64,000 nucleotides of DNA from a bacterium (GTDB lineage: Bacteria; UBP15; UBA6099), in assembly GCA_029564595.1 (NCBI GenBank), contig JAKQPS010000018.1, positions 1 to 64,000 on the forward strand. Reading direction: 5' to 3'. The notes beneath the pieces were generated by a model that worked only from the letters and a program-made list of their open reading frames with translations, had not been told where the DNA came from and ran no database searches. Below, in pieces: positions 8,921 through 19,173 of the stretch; the stretch's first letter is position 1; every line of letters starts with the position of its first letter. Both the position numbers and the translations under genes were made by a program.

Positions 8921-11845
8921 ATGCCTGAATCAAACATAGACCGTTTCCGCAAACTCATTGCCGAACTTTTCATGCTGGACCAGGGCGACCTCGACTTCGG
9001 CATCTACCGCATCATGAACATGAAGCGCGGCGAGATTACGCGATTCCTCGATAACGACCTGATCCCGCAGGTGCGGCTCACACTCGGCGAACTCCAGTCC
9101 GGCAACCGAACTGAAATCCAGGCCGATCTCGATAACGCCATCGAGCAGGCGCGGCAACTCGGCGTGGACCCCGAAGCCTCGCCCAGGGTTAAGGAACTGA
9201 GGGAGAAACTGTCCGCAGAGCCGGACATTGCCGCCATCGAGAATGAAGTATTTTCTTCCCTTTTTAACTTCTTTCGCCGCTACTATCAGAGCGGCGACTT
9301 CCTGTCGCTCCGCCGCTACAAGGAAGGCGTGTACGCCATCCCCTACGAGGGCGAGGAAGTCAAGCTCCACTGGTCCAACGCCGACCAGTATTACATCAAG
9401 ACCGCCGAGAACTTCCGAGACTACACCTTCAAGCTGCCGTCCGGCCTGTTCGGCTCGGACAAGCGCGTGCACTTCAAGGTCGTGGAGGCTGACACCGAAC
9501 GGGACAACATCAAGGCCGCGGCCGGGCAGGAACGCCGGTTCATCCTCTGCGAGGAAAGCCCCATCGCGATTGAGGGCGATGAGCTTGTCATCCGTTTCGA
9601 GTACCGGCCCGACGCCGCGAAGCGCAAGCAGAAGGACATCAACACGGCAACGCTCGAAACCATCCTGAACACACAGGACAGCGCATGCCAGCCATGGATT
9701 ATCGCCATCGGCGAAAAAGCGCCCACGGAATCCAATCCCAGCCGCACGATCCTCGAAAAGCACCTCACCGACTACACCGCGCGCAATACATTCGACTATT
9801 TCATCCACAAGGATCTCGGCGGGTTTCTGTACCGTGAACTCGACTTTTTTATCAAGAACGAGATCATGCACCTCGACGACATCGAGAGCGAGACCGCCCC
9901 GCGCGTCGAGCAGTATCTTGCAAAGGTCAGGGCCATCCGCCGCATCGCCCACAAGATTATTGACATGCTGGCCCAGCTTGAAAACTTCCAGAAGAAGCTC
10001 TGGATCAAGAAGAAGTTTGTCGTGGAGACGAACTACTGCGTCACGCTCGACCATGTGCCCGAGGACCTGTACCAAGAGATTGTGAAGAACGCCGCGCAAA
10101 TCGAAGAGTGGACCCGCCTGTTCGCGATTGATGAGATCAAGGGCGACCTTGTAAACCCCGGCTATGCCAAGAAGTTGAAACCGGAGTTCCTCAAGGCGAA
10201 TCCACACCTCGTCATTGACACGAAGTTTTTTGATGAAGAGTTCAAAGACAAGATCCTGACAAGTATGGAGTCTATTGATTGTACCATGGATGGATTGTTA
10301 GTACATAGTGAAAACTTTCATGCATTAAACCTCATGATAAAAAAATACAAAGATAGCATAAGTTGCACATATATTGATCCTCCATTCAACCTTCAGCAGA
10401 ACGCCGATTTTCTTTACAAGACAGACTATAAGGATTCCACATGGGCTTCGTTTTTGTTTGATAGAATAATGATAGGTAAAATGTTATTAGCAGATGATGG
10501 GGTTTTTTATATAAGGTGCGATGACCATGGGAACTATTTGGTAAGAATGATTGGTGATATGATATTCGGAACCGATCAGTTCCAATATGAGTTGTCCGTT
10601 CAAAGGATAAGGAAAAATGTAACCAATCAAGGCAAGATTTCTATGCCATTGGCAAATGATTCACTCTTTCTATACTATAAGACCGAAAAAGGCACACTTA
10701 TTGACCCGTTTTTAAAACTCTCGTCGAAGCGCGAAAGCTACTGGCGTCGTATCGATGATTCTGCTGGTTATAGGAACCCACCCGAAAGAACTATATTTGG
10801 ACAGGTGTTTACTCCATACAAACATGACGCACATTTCAAGTTCTCGCAAACAACCATGGACAAGATGATTCTCGATAGAAGGATTAGATTGCGTTGCAAC
10901 TCATGTGGAAATGAACATTATGAAGGTACGTGGACTCATTGCTCAAAATGTAATAAGAAAGAAGCAACACCACAGTATCTCGTCGAAGAGACAGACCAGA
11001 AAGTATTAGATACAAACTGGATGGACATATCGGGTTACTCCAGTTCATGGGGGTTTTCCACTGAGAACTCAGAGACATTACTTGAGCGATCTCTTAAGGT
11101 TGGTTCACGAAGTGGTGAGATCGTGATGGACTTTTTCGCTGGGAGTGGAACAACTTTAGCTGTTGCTCAGAAAATGAGAAGAAAATGGATAGGGATAGAA
11201 ATGGGAGTTCATTTTGACACCATCACCATGAGACGATTGAAGACGGTTTTGCATGATGGGAAATCTGGAGCTTTCAAATACATCCGTCTGGAATCATACG
11301 AGGACGCGGTAAACAACCTCGAACTGAAACGGACGGAAGCGCAGACGAGCCTGCTCGACGGCAATGCGGCTCTGCGCGAGGACTATACGCTTCGCTACAT
11401 GCTGGATGTTGAAAGCGGCGGCAGCGCGTCGTTGCTGAACATCGGGAAGTTCGACGATCCCTTCAACTACACCATGAATATCTCCACGGGCACGGCGGGC
11501 GAGAGCAAGCCCGCGGCCGTGGACCTCGTGGAGACTTTCAACTATCTCATCGGCCTGCGCGTGGAGCACATTGACCACATCCGGGGCTTCCGCGTGATAC
11601 AGGGCCGGAATCCATCGGGAGAAAAGGTTCTGGCGATCTGGCGCAACACGCGGGAAAAGTCCAGCGAGGACCTCGACGCGTTCTTTCAGGCGCAGAACTA
11701 CAACACCCGCGATTACGAGTTCGACATCATCTATGTGAACGGCGACAACAACCTCGAAAACCTGCGGCGCGAGGACGAGACCTGGAAGGTCCGCCTCATC
11801 GAGGAAGAGTTCCACCGCCTGATGTTCGATGTAAAGGACGTGTGA
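8921..11845 (+). CDS. Type III Mod-like DNA methyltransferase with AT-rich core
   Basis: A 974-residue site-specific adenine or cytosine-N4 methyltransferase of the beta class. The catalytic motif YIDPPFN (D486) precedes the SAM motif FFAGSGTT (739-745), and a zinc ribbon CxxC...CxxC (about 659-684) lies between them, within the likely target-recognition region. The first 440 residues form a long accessory domain and the last 190 a C-terminal domain. A striking compositional break occurs: bases about 10,258-11,285 (residues about 446-788), which hold the whole catalytic and recognition core, are AT-rich with different codon use, while both flanks are GC-rich. The start at 8921 has GGGAG upstream; a GTG at 8900 overlapping the previous stop is the alternative. 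The partners are the SNF2 helicase and the nuclease-helicase downstream. Confidence 0.9.
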   Translation: MPESNIDRFRKLIAELFMLDQGDLDFGIYRIMNMKRGEITRFLDNDLIPQVRLTLGELQSGNRTEIQADLDNAIEQARQLGVDPEASPRVKELREKLSAEPDIAAIENEVFSSLFNFFRRYYQSGDFLSLRRYKEGVYAIPYEGEEVKLHWSNADQYYIKTAENFRDYTFKLPSGLFGSDKRVHFKVVEADTERDNIKAAAGQERRFILCEESPIAIEGDELVIRFEYRPDAAKRKQKDINTATLETILNTQDSACQPWIIAIGEKAPTESNPSRTILEKHLTDYTARNTFDYFIHKDLGGFLYRELDFFIKNEIMHLDDIESETAPRVEQYLAKVRAIRRIAHKIIDMLAQLENFQKKLWIKKKFVVETNYCVTLDHVPEDLYQEIVKNAAQIEEWTRLFAIDEIKGDLVNPGYAKKLKPEFLKANPHLVIDTKFFDEEFKDKILTSMESIDCTMDGLLVHSENFHALNLMIKKYKDSISCTYIDPPFNLQQNADFLYKTDYKDSTWASFLFDRIMIGKMLLADDGVFYIRCDDHGNYLVRMIGDMIFGTDQFQYELSVQRIRKNVTNQGKISMPLANDSLFLYYKTEKGTLIDPFLKLSSKRESYWRRIDDSAGYRNPPERTIFGQVFTPYKHDAHFKFSQTTMDKMILDRRIRLRCNSCGNEHYEGTWTHCSKCNKKEATPQYLVEETDQKVLDTNWMDISGYSSSWGFSTENSETLLERSLKVGSRSGEIVMDFFAGSGTTLAVAQKMRRKWIGIEMGVHFDTITMRRLKTVLHDGKSGAFKYIRLESYEDAVNNLELKRTEAQTSLLDGNAALREDYTLRYMLDVESGGSASLLNIGKFDDPFNYTMNISTGTAGESKPAAVDLVETFNYLIGLRVEHIDHIRGFRVIQGRNPSGEKVLAIWRNTREKSSEDLDAFFQAQNYNTRDYEFDIIYVNGDNNLENLRREDETWKVRLIEEEFHRLMFDVKDV

Positions 11846-11855
11846 GGGCACAGCC

Positions 11856-14800
11856 ATGGCGAGAACAACTACCAGACGAGCAAGACGCGCGGAGCCGCGG
11901 CTGAAGTTCGACCAGAAGCTGGTGCTCAACCAGTGGATGCTGCGCCTGTTCGAGGTCGAGCGTTTCGACCAGATCGCAACAGACGCATTCAAGAACCCGG
12001 CTCTCGAAGGCTGGGACGAAGATAACGTGACCCGGTTTTACCACGAACTCACCGCCCAGCTTTTCGACCGGCCCCGCCTGCCAAAGGACGACCTGCTGCG
12101 CTATGACGGCAATATTGTGCGGCACTGGAAGGCTATCACCGATCGGCGAACCCACGACGGCCGCCGCCTTTACATGAAATATTTCCAGTACCTTGCCCTG
12201 CTGTTCACGGAAATATATCTGGACCGCTATTTCCGCGACGCCGAGGGGCTGCTGAACGAGTTGAACGCTTATGTGGAAATATTCAACGCGGACAAGCTCG
12301 AAGCCGACCGCGTGGAGCCGTTCCCGCCGGATTCATTGAACAAGCTGGCGTTCTGGATGGCCACGGGCAGCGGCAAGACGCTGATCATGCATGTAAATAT
12401 CAAACAGTATCTGCACTACATGGCGCAGGCAGGCATGGAGCGCGACCTGAACCGGGTCATACTGCTGACACCCAACGAGGGGCTGTCCAAACAGCACCTC
12501 GACGAGTTCCTGCTGTCCGGCGTGGAAGCGGAAATATTTTCCAAGGAGTCACGCGGCCTGTTCGCCGGGCGTTCCGTGGAGATCATCGAAGTCACGAAAC
12601 TGCGCGACGACATGGGCGAGAAAACCGTGGCCATTGACGCATTCGAGGGAAACAATCTCGTGCTAGTGGACGAGGGGCACCGGGGCGCCAGCGGCATCGA
12701 ATGGATGGACAAGCGCAACCGCCTGTGCGAAAACGGGTTCTCTTTCGAGTACTCCGCCACATTCGGCCAGGCCATGAAAGCGGCGAACAAATCGGCCCTG
12801 ACACAGGAGTACACCCGCTGCATCCTGTTCGATTACTCGTACAAGTTTTTCTACCGGGACGGCTACGGCAAGGACTATCACATCCTGAACCTTGAAGACG
12901 ACACGCAGGAGGATGTGCGGCAGTTGTACCTGACCGCATGCCTGCTGATGTTCTATCAGCAACTACGGCTGTATCACGACAGAAAAAATGAGTACCGGCG
13001 ATTTCTCATCGAGCATCCGCTGTGGGTTTTCGTGGGCGGCACGGTCAACGCCGTGCGCACCCAGGGCGGCAGGCAGGTGTCCGACGTGGTGGACATCCTG
13101 CTTTTTATCGCCGGGTTTGTGAAGGACCCGAGACAGGCCGTGGGCCGGATCGAAAGGCTCAAGACCGGCGTCGCCGGATTGCTCGACGGCCGGGGCCGCG
13201 AAGTTTTCGCCAATGCGTTTGCATATCTGATTCGCACCGGCCAGACGCCGGAGCAGATTTTCGAAGATGTGCTCAAGACCGTGTTCAACGCGCCCGCGCC
13301 CGCCATGCTGCATGTCGAGAATCTGAAAGGCGCGGACGGCGAGATCGCGCTGAAGATAGGCGACACGAACGAGCCATTCGGGCTGATAAACGTCGGAGAC
13401 GCGTCGAAGCTGTGCGGGCTTTGCGAAAATCACCCTTCGCAGATGGTGGTGACCGACAGGGAGTTCTCCGGTTCGCTTTTCCGGGAACTGGACAAGGCCG
13501 ACACGACCGTGAATCTGCTCATCGGCTCGAAAAAGTTCACCGAGGGCTGGAACAGTTGGCGCGTCAGTACCATGGGACTCATGAACGTGGGCCGGTCGGA
13601 AGGCTCGGAGATCATCCAGCTTTTCGGGCGCGGCGTCCGCCTCAAAGGGCAGAACTTCTGCTTGAAACGAAGCAGCTACCTGCTGGAGGAGCGCGCGCCG
13701 GAGTTCATACGCACCATCGAAACGCTGAACATTTTCGGCATCCGCGCCGATTACATGCGCCAGTTCAAGGAGTACCTCGAAGACGAGGGCCTGCCGTCGA
13801 ACGAGGACCGCATCGAGATTGTGCTGCCGGTTCTGAAGAATCTCGGGGAAGTGAAACTACGCACCGTGCGTTTGAAGGAAGGTCTCGACTTCAAGAAGAA
13901 CAGGCCATATCCGACACTCGACATGCCACCCGAACAGTTGGAGCGGTATCCCGTTGTGCTGGACTGGTATCCGAAGATTCAGTCCGAGCGCAGCCGGGGC
14001 ATCCGGGCGGAGGCAGATATTGCGGAGAAGTACCAGGCGACGCTTTCACGCGAGCATCTCGCGTTCATGGACTTTGACGCCATCTACTTCGCGCTACAGC
14101 AGTACAAGAACGAGCGGACGTGGTTCAACTTTAACCTCACGAGAGAAACTGTCGTGCGCCTGCTGGCGACGCCCGACTGGTACACGCTGCTCATACCCCC
14201 GGAGGAAATGCAGTTTACCCGGTTCGACCGTGTGCGCCTGTGGCAGGAGATCGCCGTGGCCCTGCTGCAGAAGTATTGCGACAAGTATTACAAATATCGC
14301 AAGGCGGAGTTTGAACTGCCGAACCTTGAATACACGGAGTTGACGCCGGACGATCCAAACTTTCTTGATGAGTACAGGATTCTCATAGACGAATCGCAGC
14401 AGTCCATCGTGGAGACGATAGGTCAGTTGAAGCAGGCCATTGAAGCCGGGAACCTGCGGGACGTTGCGCTGGACCGCTTCCGGGCGATCTTCTTTGGCCG
14501 TCACCTGTACGAACCGCTCATCTATTGCACGAGCGACCTCATTGATGTGAGGCCGGTTGCGCTGAATGAAGGTGAGCGGGATTTCGTGATGGATTTGCGG
14601 CAGTTATATGACCGGAACTCCGCGTTTTTTCAAGACAAGGAACTTTACCTGCTGAGAAACCGGAGCAAAGGACGCGGCATCGGTTTCTTTGAGGCCGGCA
14701 ACTTCCACCCGGATTTCATCCTGTGGTTGCTCGTCGGCGACCGGCAGTATGTTTCATTTATTGATCCGAAGGGTCTGCGAAACCTGCAGGGGCGCACCGA

Positions 14801-15032
14801 CCCTAAGATTCAGTTCTACCAGACGGTGAAGGACCTTGAGCGACGTCTCGGAGACCCGCGCGTCACCCTGAACTCGTTTATAGTAAGCGTGACGCCGTAC
14901 GGTCAGGTCCGATGGTGGGACGGAGGCATGTCCCCAGCCCAGTTCGACGCCTGCAACGTCCTGTTCCGCGAGCCGGACGGCTCCGGCGCATATCTCCAGC
15001 GGCTGCTGTCAAAGGCCATCGCGCCGGTTTAA
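11856..15032 (+). CDS. Res-like DEAD/DEAH helicase-nuclease (restriction subunit)
   Basis: A 1058-residue restriction subunit. The helicase motifs are ATGSGKT (169-175), VDEGH (271-275, a DEGH variant of motif II), EYSATFG (motif III) and [10 protein letters not shown] (motif VI region). The C-terminus carries a PD-(D/E)XK nuclease: HPDFILWL (D953) followed by VSFIDPKG (D970, K972). The layout resembles type III Res and what I recall as the BPTD_3080-type restriction endonuclease family. It starts 10 bp after the methyltransferase stop and is surely co-transcribed. Together the three proteins should methylate self DNA and cleave unmodified invading DNA. The last 47 bp before its terminal codons are duplicated at 16,443-16,489. 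Confidence 0.88.
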   Translation: MARTTTRRARRAEPRLKFDQKLVLNQWMLRLFEVERFDQIATDAFKNPALEGWDEDNVTRFYHELTAQLFDRPRLPKDDLLRYDGNIVRHWKAITDRRTHDGRRLYMKYFQYLALLFTEIYLDRYFRDAEGLLNELNAYVEIFNADKLEADRVEPFPPDSLNKLAFWMATGSGKTLIMHVNIKQYLHYMAQAGMERDLNRVILLTPNEGLSKQHLDEFLLSGVEAEIFSKESRGLFAGRSVEIIEVTKLRDDMGEKTVAIDAFEGNNLVLVDEGHRGASGIEWMDKRNRLCENGFSFEYSATFGQAMKAANKSALTQEYTRCILFDYSYKFFYRDGYGKDYHILNLEDDTQEDVRQLYLTACLLMFYQQLRLYHDRKNEYRRFLIEHPLWVFVGGTVNAVRTQGGRQVSDVVDILLFIAGFVKDPRQAVGRIERLKTGVAGLLDGRGREVFANAFAYLIRTGQTPEQIFEDVLKTVFNAPAPAMLHVENLKGADGEIALKIGDTNEPFGLINVGDASKLCGLCENHPSQMVVTDREFSGSLFRELDKADTTVNLLIGSKKFTEGWNSWRVSTMGLMNVGRSEGSEIIQLFGRGVRLKGQNFCLKRSSYLLEERAPEFIRTIETLNIFGIRADYMRQFKEYLEDEGLPSNEDRIEIVLPVLKNLGEVKLRTVRLKEGLDFKKNRPYPTLDMPPEQLERYPVVLDWYPKIQSERSRGIRAEADIAEKYQATLSREHLAFMDFDAIYFALQQYKNERTWFNFNLTRETVVRLLATPDWYTLLIPPEEMQFTRFDRVRLWQEIAVALLQKYCDKYYKYRKAEFELPNLEYTELTPDDPNFLDEYRILIDESQQSIVETIGQLKQAIEAGNLRDVALDRFRAIFFGRHLYEPLIYCTSDLIDVRPVALNEGERDFVMDLRQLYDRNSAFFQDKELYLLRNRSKGRGIGFFEAGNFHPDFILWLLVGDRQYVSFIDPKGLRNLQGRTDPKIQFYQTVKDLERRLGDPRVTLNSFIVSVTPYGQVRWWDGGMSPAQFDACNVLFREPDGSGAYLQRLLSKAIAPV
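14941..14987 (+). repeat. Direct repeat copy 1 (res 3' end)
   Basis: These 47 bp inside the res C-terminal codons reappear at 16,443-16,489 with a single mismatch (C to T) and the same orientation. The two copies bracket a 1.5-kb block that includes the DUF3800 gene. The arrangement suggests that the block was inserted into, or captured next to, the res 3' end. Confidence 0.85.
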
Positions 15033-15209
15033 TCTGTCAACCGCTCTATTTAGGGCATTAAAGAAGCATGTTATTTTTTGAATGACCGGGACTGATATAT
15101 CAATAAGATGCTCAGGATGATAATGGCGTGACTGTGGCCAAAGACAGACCTGTATAAGCTTCAATGAAATCGACACAACTCTTGCCGATCCGCTCCGGTG
15201 AATAGAGAC

Positions 15210-16148
15210 ATGACAGATATTCCTGAAACCATCCAAATCAATCCTTCCAAGAAACCAACGCATGTCGCCTTTGCCGACGAGTCACATCATAACGTCGGAC
15301 GATACCGCAGTATAGCGCTTGTGACGCTGCCGATGGGGCAACTCAGCTCATGCAACATCGCCGCCGCAGGCATCCTGTGCGACTGCAAGTTGAGTGAGTT
15401 CAAGTTCAGCAATATATATGGGGCCAGCGACAGAAATGCCGTCATTAGGTTGCTTGAGTGCATAGTAGAAAAAGCACATCGTGGCAACCTTCGGATCGAC
15501 ATCCTAGTCTGGGACATTCAGGATAGCCGTCACATGATAATCGGCCGCGACGATACCGAGAACCTGAACCGGATGTACTACCATCTCTTGCGAACCACGA
15601 TGAAGTACCGATGGCCGAACGATGCAATATGGAGAATATACCCAGACCATAACTCTGGAATCCGTTGGAATGATCTGACCGGGATACTTCAGCATGTAGG
15701 CCTTCAGCCGGAAAAAAGGCCGGACTTGTTTACACCCATTGTTTGGGGTCTCGATTTCATCAGGGAGTTTGATGTGGAGCGCATAGTTCCTTGTCATTCG
15801 CACGATACGCCTTTAATACAGGTCTCTGATATATTCGCCGGGCTGGCCGTGTTTTCTCGGGTGAACTACAACACATACAAGACATGGGAATCAAGTCAGG
15901 GATCGCAGACATCACTATTGTTCAACGAGGATGAATGTGAGATGAGCTTCAGCAGGGCGGAGAAGGAACGGTGCCGGATTATACGGGACTTCAATCGCAT
16001 GTGCAAAGACCGAAAGATGTACGTCAGTCTTGACACCCATTCTGGGTTGAAGACCATGAATCCCAGTTTCCCGATCAACTTCTGGTGGTACGAACCACAG
16101 CACCCGGATGATAAGGCGCCCGTGAAGCAACGGCAGATAGATTGGTAA
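15210..16148 (+). CDS. DUF3800-type protein
   Basis: A 312-residue protein beginning near HVAFADESHHNVGRYRSIALV. The early FADES motif (acidic pair after a beta strand), the conserved Asp in IDILVWDIQDSRH and the later DTPLIQVSDIFAGLAVF helix are typical of DUF3800, a family with an RNase H-like fold often found beside restriction and other defence genes. The nuclease activity of the family is predicted rather than established. The gene lies 177 bp after res and inside the direct-repeat-bounded block, so it may be a removable accessory of the restriction locus. The start at 15,210 is supported only by GGTG at 15,197-15,200; a GTG at 15,198 is an alternative. Confidence 0.7.
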   Translation: MTDIPETIQINPSKKPTHVAFADESHHNVGRYRSIALVTLPMGQLSSCNIAAAGILCDCKLSEFKFSNIYGASDRNAVIRLLECIVEKAHRGNLRIDILVWDIQDSRHMIIGRDDTENLNRMYYHLLRTTMKYRWPNDAIWRIYPDHNSGIRWNDLTGILQHVGLQPEKRPDLFTPIVWGLDFIREFDVERIVPCHSHDTPLIQVSDIFAGLAVFSRVNYNTYKTWESSQGSQTSLLFNEDECEMSFSRAEKERCRIIRDFNRMCKDRKMYVSLDTHSGLKTMNPSFPINFWWYEPQHPDDKAPVKQRQIDW

Positions 16149-16204
16149 TGGAAAAACATAGAACGATTACCCTCGTTGCGTTCAGCCGCTGATATGGGAA
16201 TCAT

Positions 16205-16440
16205 CTATAAGCTTCCGAAGCTCTGAATCGACCACGGAGGAGCACGCCTCGTGAGTTCGAACACTTGCTTCAGAAAAGCCGCCTCTTTCTTCTTCGGCGT
16301 ACCATGCCCCATCAGGATCGTTGTTGCCGCATCTCGCACCTTGTTTCGGAAAGACTTAACGGCTTCGATGATCTTTTCGTGGTGGACTGTGGTGTGATCT
16401 TCTGCCACAATGCTGATCTTCTTTGGCAGATATTCCCGGC
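16205..16440 (-). pseudogene. Minus-strand reading-frame remnant
   Basis: On the minus strand, a stop at 16,205-16,207 ends a frame that reads REYLPKKISIVAEDHTTVHH and continues with an alternating charged/hydrophobic, protein-like composition for about 78 residues. Upstream of about 16,440 the same frame simply runs antisense through the duplicated res fragment, so the natural N-terminus is missing. It may be the 3' end of a gene truncated when the res repeat was formed. I do not recognise a family, and a chance frame cannot be excluded. Confidence 0.3.
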
Positions 16441-16442
16441 CT

Positions 16443-16528
16443 AGTTCGACGCCTGCAATGTCCTGTTCCGCGAGCCGGACGGCTCCGGCTTCTATCATCA
16501 GCCAATGATTCGAAAGATACTAAAATAA
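16443..16528 (+). pseudogene. Remnant C-terminus of a Res-like gene
   Basis: The frame reads [15 protein letters not shown] exactly as the end of the intact Res protein, then diverges into a 12-residue tail and stops at 16,526-16,528. A TAG lies immediately upstream in frame, so nothing else of the gene is left. The first 47 bp match 14,941-14,987 with one mismatch. Either this is the displaced original 3' end of res, or it comes from a second Res paralogue that recombined here. Confidence 0.75.
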
Positions 16529-17604
16529 ACAATGATTACAGATATAACGTCGTCAAAATAAACTCAGAACTTAGGTTCATTTGTATAGCAAGAGCGTCTG
16601 GATTATCTTGCTTCATGATCGACATCAAATGATATATTTTTCAGCGAAAAATGTTTTTTTCGTCCTTCAAGGAGAGGGAGACACCATTTTCGGGTTGAAA
16701 AACGACCCCAAAATAACCACAATCTATGATGTATGATGATTACTATATCGATTATTAACAATATTTAAAGAAAAAGGCAGAATATGGTAGTAATACTAGA
16801 CATAATGTCTAATAAACATTGTTAGTGTGTCATGGACTTTTCATTTTATATGTCGAGGTTGGTCGAATAACGAGATTGTCGTCAAGAAGGTCTGTCGTGG
16901 TCATATTAGGCCCAGATGCCTCGAATATTCGGCGCCGGCGTCGGTGCGTAGCGTGCGCGTTGAGGTCAGATTTGGTTCTGCGAGGACTAAACATCCTTCT
17001 GCCGACTTTATCAAGCCTCACGCGCCGCTTCCGTGCCACCCTCTGTACACATGGCCCGGCTCGGCTAAATGCCCGGTCATATCGGGGTAATATTTATGAA
17101 GGTCGACAGGAAGATTGTGGGGCAACTTTTTATAAGTTGGCCACTCGACGGCTCAAAATCGAAAAAACATACTCCCTAAGCTTTTAGCAGCGCTGGGACA
17201 CCTCATTTCGCCATTTTACGCCGTTTTACAGGATTTCCGGGTCCAACGTAACAACAATCCTAGGAATCGCCTGTTTTTGATTGTTTTTCTTGTAAGGCAT
17301 GAAAGATATCTTGCGTTAGTGCTCGTAACAGCGAGCTAATCTGGTATAATAACTTGTTTTAATCTATGATACATGATTAACAGCCATATACAGCTTTGTG
17401 TTCGTCGCCTTAAGAGGTTTTTGGATACAAAATGCTTTGGCCGCATGACTGCATAATCGCAGAAATATTTTGGAACTGAAAAACCAGATAAAAAATACGA
17501 GAAAACAGGAGTTTTTCGAGTCATGAAGGCCGAAGACCCTAGGACATCGCTACAACTAGCTTTAATCGTTATGTGATATGTTCCAAAACCCCCAAAATCG
17601 GCGG
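16529..17604. other. AT-rich gene-free stretch before the RT locus
   Basis: I see no convincing gene in this 1.1 kb. Most is AT-rich, with a GC-richer patch at about 16,840-17,110 that has no frame with convincing protein character on either strand. A 15-bp palindrome lies at 16,797-16,811, and a related 19- to 22-bp phrase beginning AATCTATGAT occurs at about 16,722 and 17,363. The frames at 16,819-17,187 (plus) and 17,336-17,611 (minus) lack ribosome sites and look spurious. The patch may be the decayed remains of a mobile element. Confidence 0.4.
16797..16811. promoter_or_regulatory. Perfect palindrome, possible operator
   Basis: TAGACAT and ATGTCTA flank a single A, forming a perfect 7-bp dyad. 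An imperfect dyad (CTAATAAACATTGTTAG) begins at its end. No gene starts nearby, so its role is unclear; it may be left over from a lost regulator gene. Confidence 0.3.
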
Positions 17605-17632
17605 TTGACAAATCTCAGGATTTTATTATCAT
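17605..17632 (+). promoter_or_regulatory. Sigma-70-type promoter for the RT leader RNA
   Basis: A consensus TTGACA at 17,605-17,610 is followed after 16 bp by TATCAT at 17,627-17,632. Transcription would begin near 17,640, leaving about 320 nt of untranslated RNA before the RT start at 17,959. The leader is the structured region described in the next entry. Confidence 0.6.
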
Positions 17633-17639
17633 CAGAGCG

Positions 17640-17958
17640 AGGTGTTTTTTTTTAGAGGTGATCCTATCCGCACGGGCGCCAAAACCATCGCCCGACAGAA
17701 CCGGCCGAGACACAAACCCTCGGGCAGATGAACACTGATAAGATGTATTATCAGGGTTTCCGGGCGTGGTGAGGATTGCATCTGTATATAGAGTGTGCGA
17801 GATAGGATGAGTGAAGATGGTCGCTCGTGTGGCTCACCTCATTCGTGAAGGCCCAGCGGGACCCTGAAGCAGCTTAGAAGAAAAAGGCCTTTCACTCATT
17901 CGGACTCGCACACTCGCTCCCAAACCTACGGAACGATCTGCCTTCCGTTTATTTTTTT
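17640..17958 (+). ncRNA. Structured leader RNA upstream of reverse transcriptase
   Basis: This GC-rich leader folds strongly. GAGTGTGCGAG (17,791-17,801) is perfectly complementary to CTCGCACACTC (17,905-17,915). Inside it, ATGAGTGAA (17,807-17,815) pairs perfectly with TTCACTCAT (17,891-17,899), and AAGGCC (17,848-17,853) can pair with GGCCTT (17,886-17,891). A separate upstream hairpin has CTGATAA (17,735-17,741) against TTATCAG (17,748-17,754), closed by AAACCC (17,714-17,719) against GGGTTT (17,754-17,759); the last two helices share one base. The region is too short for a group II ribozyme. Its position directly before a reverse transcriptase, and its closed outer helix, recall the template RNAs of retrons and of ncRNA-using defence RTs. 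The function is inferred. Confidence 0.55.
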
Positions 17959-19173
17959 ATGATACAACAGATAGCTTCCTCAGAGAATATTCAAGAAGCC
18001 TTTGCTCATGTTAAGAATAGAGCGCGCGATGTCGATCAAGGAGCTGGTGTAGATAACATAACCGTCGCGATGTTCGCTAAGCGATACACACTTTACGCAA
18101 CGCAGATTCAGCGCGATCTTTTGTCCATGGCATATGAACCTAGTCCCGTTAGGCAGTTCCCAGTGGACAAGGCAACAGGCCTGCCTGTTCGGATTCCAAT
18201 AATCGAAGCAAGCGAGCGTGACGATTGCCGCATTTTGGGGATTCCAACAGTTTTTGATCGTGTAGTCAGTACAGCTATTCTATCGATAATCGAACCGATA
18301 TTCGAGGTATTGTTTGAGGACTCCGTCCACGGATTCCGACCAACTCGGGGCCAGATCACAGCACTTAATCGGATTTGCTCATTTTTAAAACAAGGAATCA
18401 TCAATATATTCGAGACAGATATTGAAAGTTGCTTCCCAAGAATTCAGCATAGACTTCTACTCGAAAAAGTCTCTGCGACGACCTCAGACCCGGACTTAAT
18501 CGAGCTGATCAGACGCATTATCAGAGCGCCTATTGATACTTGTCCAAACGAACCGAACATATGCGGTCTCCATCAAGGCGGGAACATATCGCCGTTCCTA
18601 TGCAATGTTTATCTGACCGATTATGACCGAACAATGGCTGCAGCCGGTTTGAAAAATATCAGATATGCCGATGACATCATTTGTTTTTGTCATACGAAAG
18701 AGGAAGCGAAACAGGCAGAAGCGTTGTCTGAAAAGACGCTAGCGCCATTGGGCATGAATCATAAAGCAAAAAAGACAAACCAAGTTTCAGCCTACGAAGG
18801 ATTCGTCTTTCTCGGCTATGACATCAAGCTCATTGACGATGTAACAATAATGATAAAAGCCTCTGAAAAAGCTATAGTTAAACTGAACTTCAAAATCGAC
18901 GAGGCACTCAAGGAATCCTCTTCTTCTAGCGCCCGAGATTGTGTCGAAGCTGTAAAAAATGTTGTCTCAGGTTGGTTAGGACATTACGGCGCAATCAATG
19001 ACTCCGGGCAGATTCGGGACATCAACGAGCAAATATCACTATCGATAAAACGCGGGATGAGTCGATACAATTACAGTGCAGTAGAACGCGGAGATGTAGC
19101 CGTGCCGAATATAGCTAGAATGATAGCGGCGATTAAATATCGCAGAAAGCTCAGTAGCTTCCACCAAGAGTAA
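17959..19173 (+). CDS. Stand-alone group II-like reverse transcriptase
   Basis: A 404-residue reverse transcriptase. Its motifs are GVDNITV (RT0/1 region), LGIPTVFDRVVSTAIL, SVHGFRPTRG, FETDIESCF (catalytic Asp of motif A), GLHQGGNISPFLCNVYL (QG...SP, group II-like motif B), RYADDII (D238, D239) and a FLGYD strand. A C-terminal GWLGHYG stretch resembles the maturase/thumb region. No HNH endonuclease and no domain V-type ribozyme sequence follows, so it is not a functional mobile intron. Retron-specific motifs (NAxxH, VTG) are absent. There is no Shine-Dalgarno sequence before the ATG, only an A/T run after the folded leader, which suggests that the leader is more than a simple 5' UTR. A domesticated RT, possibly antiviral, is the best guess. 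Confidence 0.82.
   Translation: MIQQIASSENIQEAFAHVKNRARDVDQGAGVDNITVAMFAKRYTLYATQIQRDLLSMAYEPSPVRQFPVDKATGLPVRIPIIEASERDDCRILGIPTVFDRVVSTAILSIIEPIFEVLFEDSVHGFRPTRGQITALNRICSFLKQGIINIFETDIESCFPRIQHRLLLEKVSATTSDPDLIELIRRIIRAPIDTCPNEPNICGLHQGGNISPFLCNVYLTDYDRTMAAAGLKNIRYADDIICFCHTKEEAKQAEALSEKTLAPLGMNHKAKKTNQVSAYEGFVFLGYDIKLIDDVTIMIKASEKAIVKLNFKIDEALKESSSSSARDCVEAVKNVVSGWLGHYGAINDSGQIRDINEQISLSIKRGMSRYNYSAVERGDVAVPNIARMIAAIKYRRKLSSFHQE

Noticed and set aside
8930-10207. 425-codon minus-strand frame inside the methyltransferase gene
   Set aside because: It is antisense to a clear coding frame and stops being open at the AT-rich boundary, which shows that its length is a GC effect.
6033-15032. 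DISARM or BREX
   Set aside because: No DrmA, DrmB, DrmC, PglX, PglZ or BrxC-like gene occurs; the third gene is a Res-like nuclease.
16819-17187. Plus-strand frame of 122 residues
   Set aside because: It has no ribosome site and an Arg/Ser-rich composition, and the minus strand is equally open; nothing resembles a real protein.
17336-17611. Minus-strand frame of 91 residues
   Set aside because: It has no ribosome site, and it runs into the RT promoter region.
17640-19173. Typical retron
   Set aside because: The RT lacks the NAxxH and VTG motifs of retron enzymes. The leader has flanking complementary arms, but I could not identify a convincing priming guanosine region.
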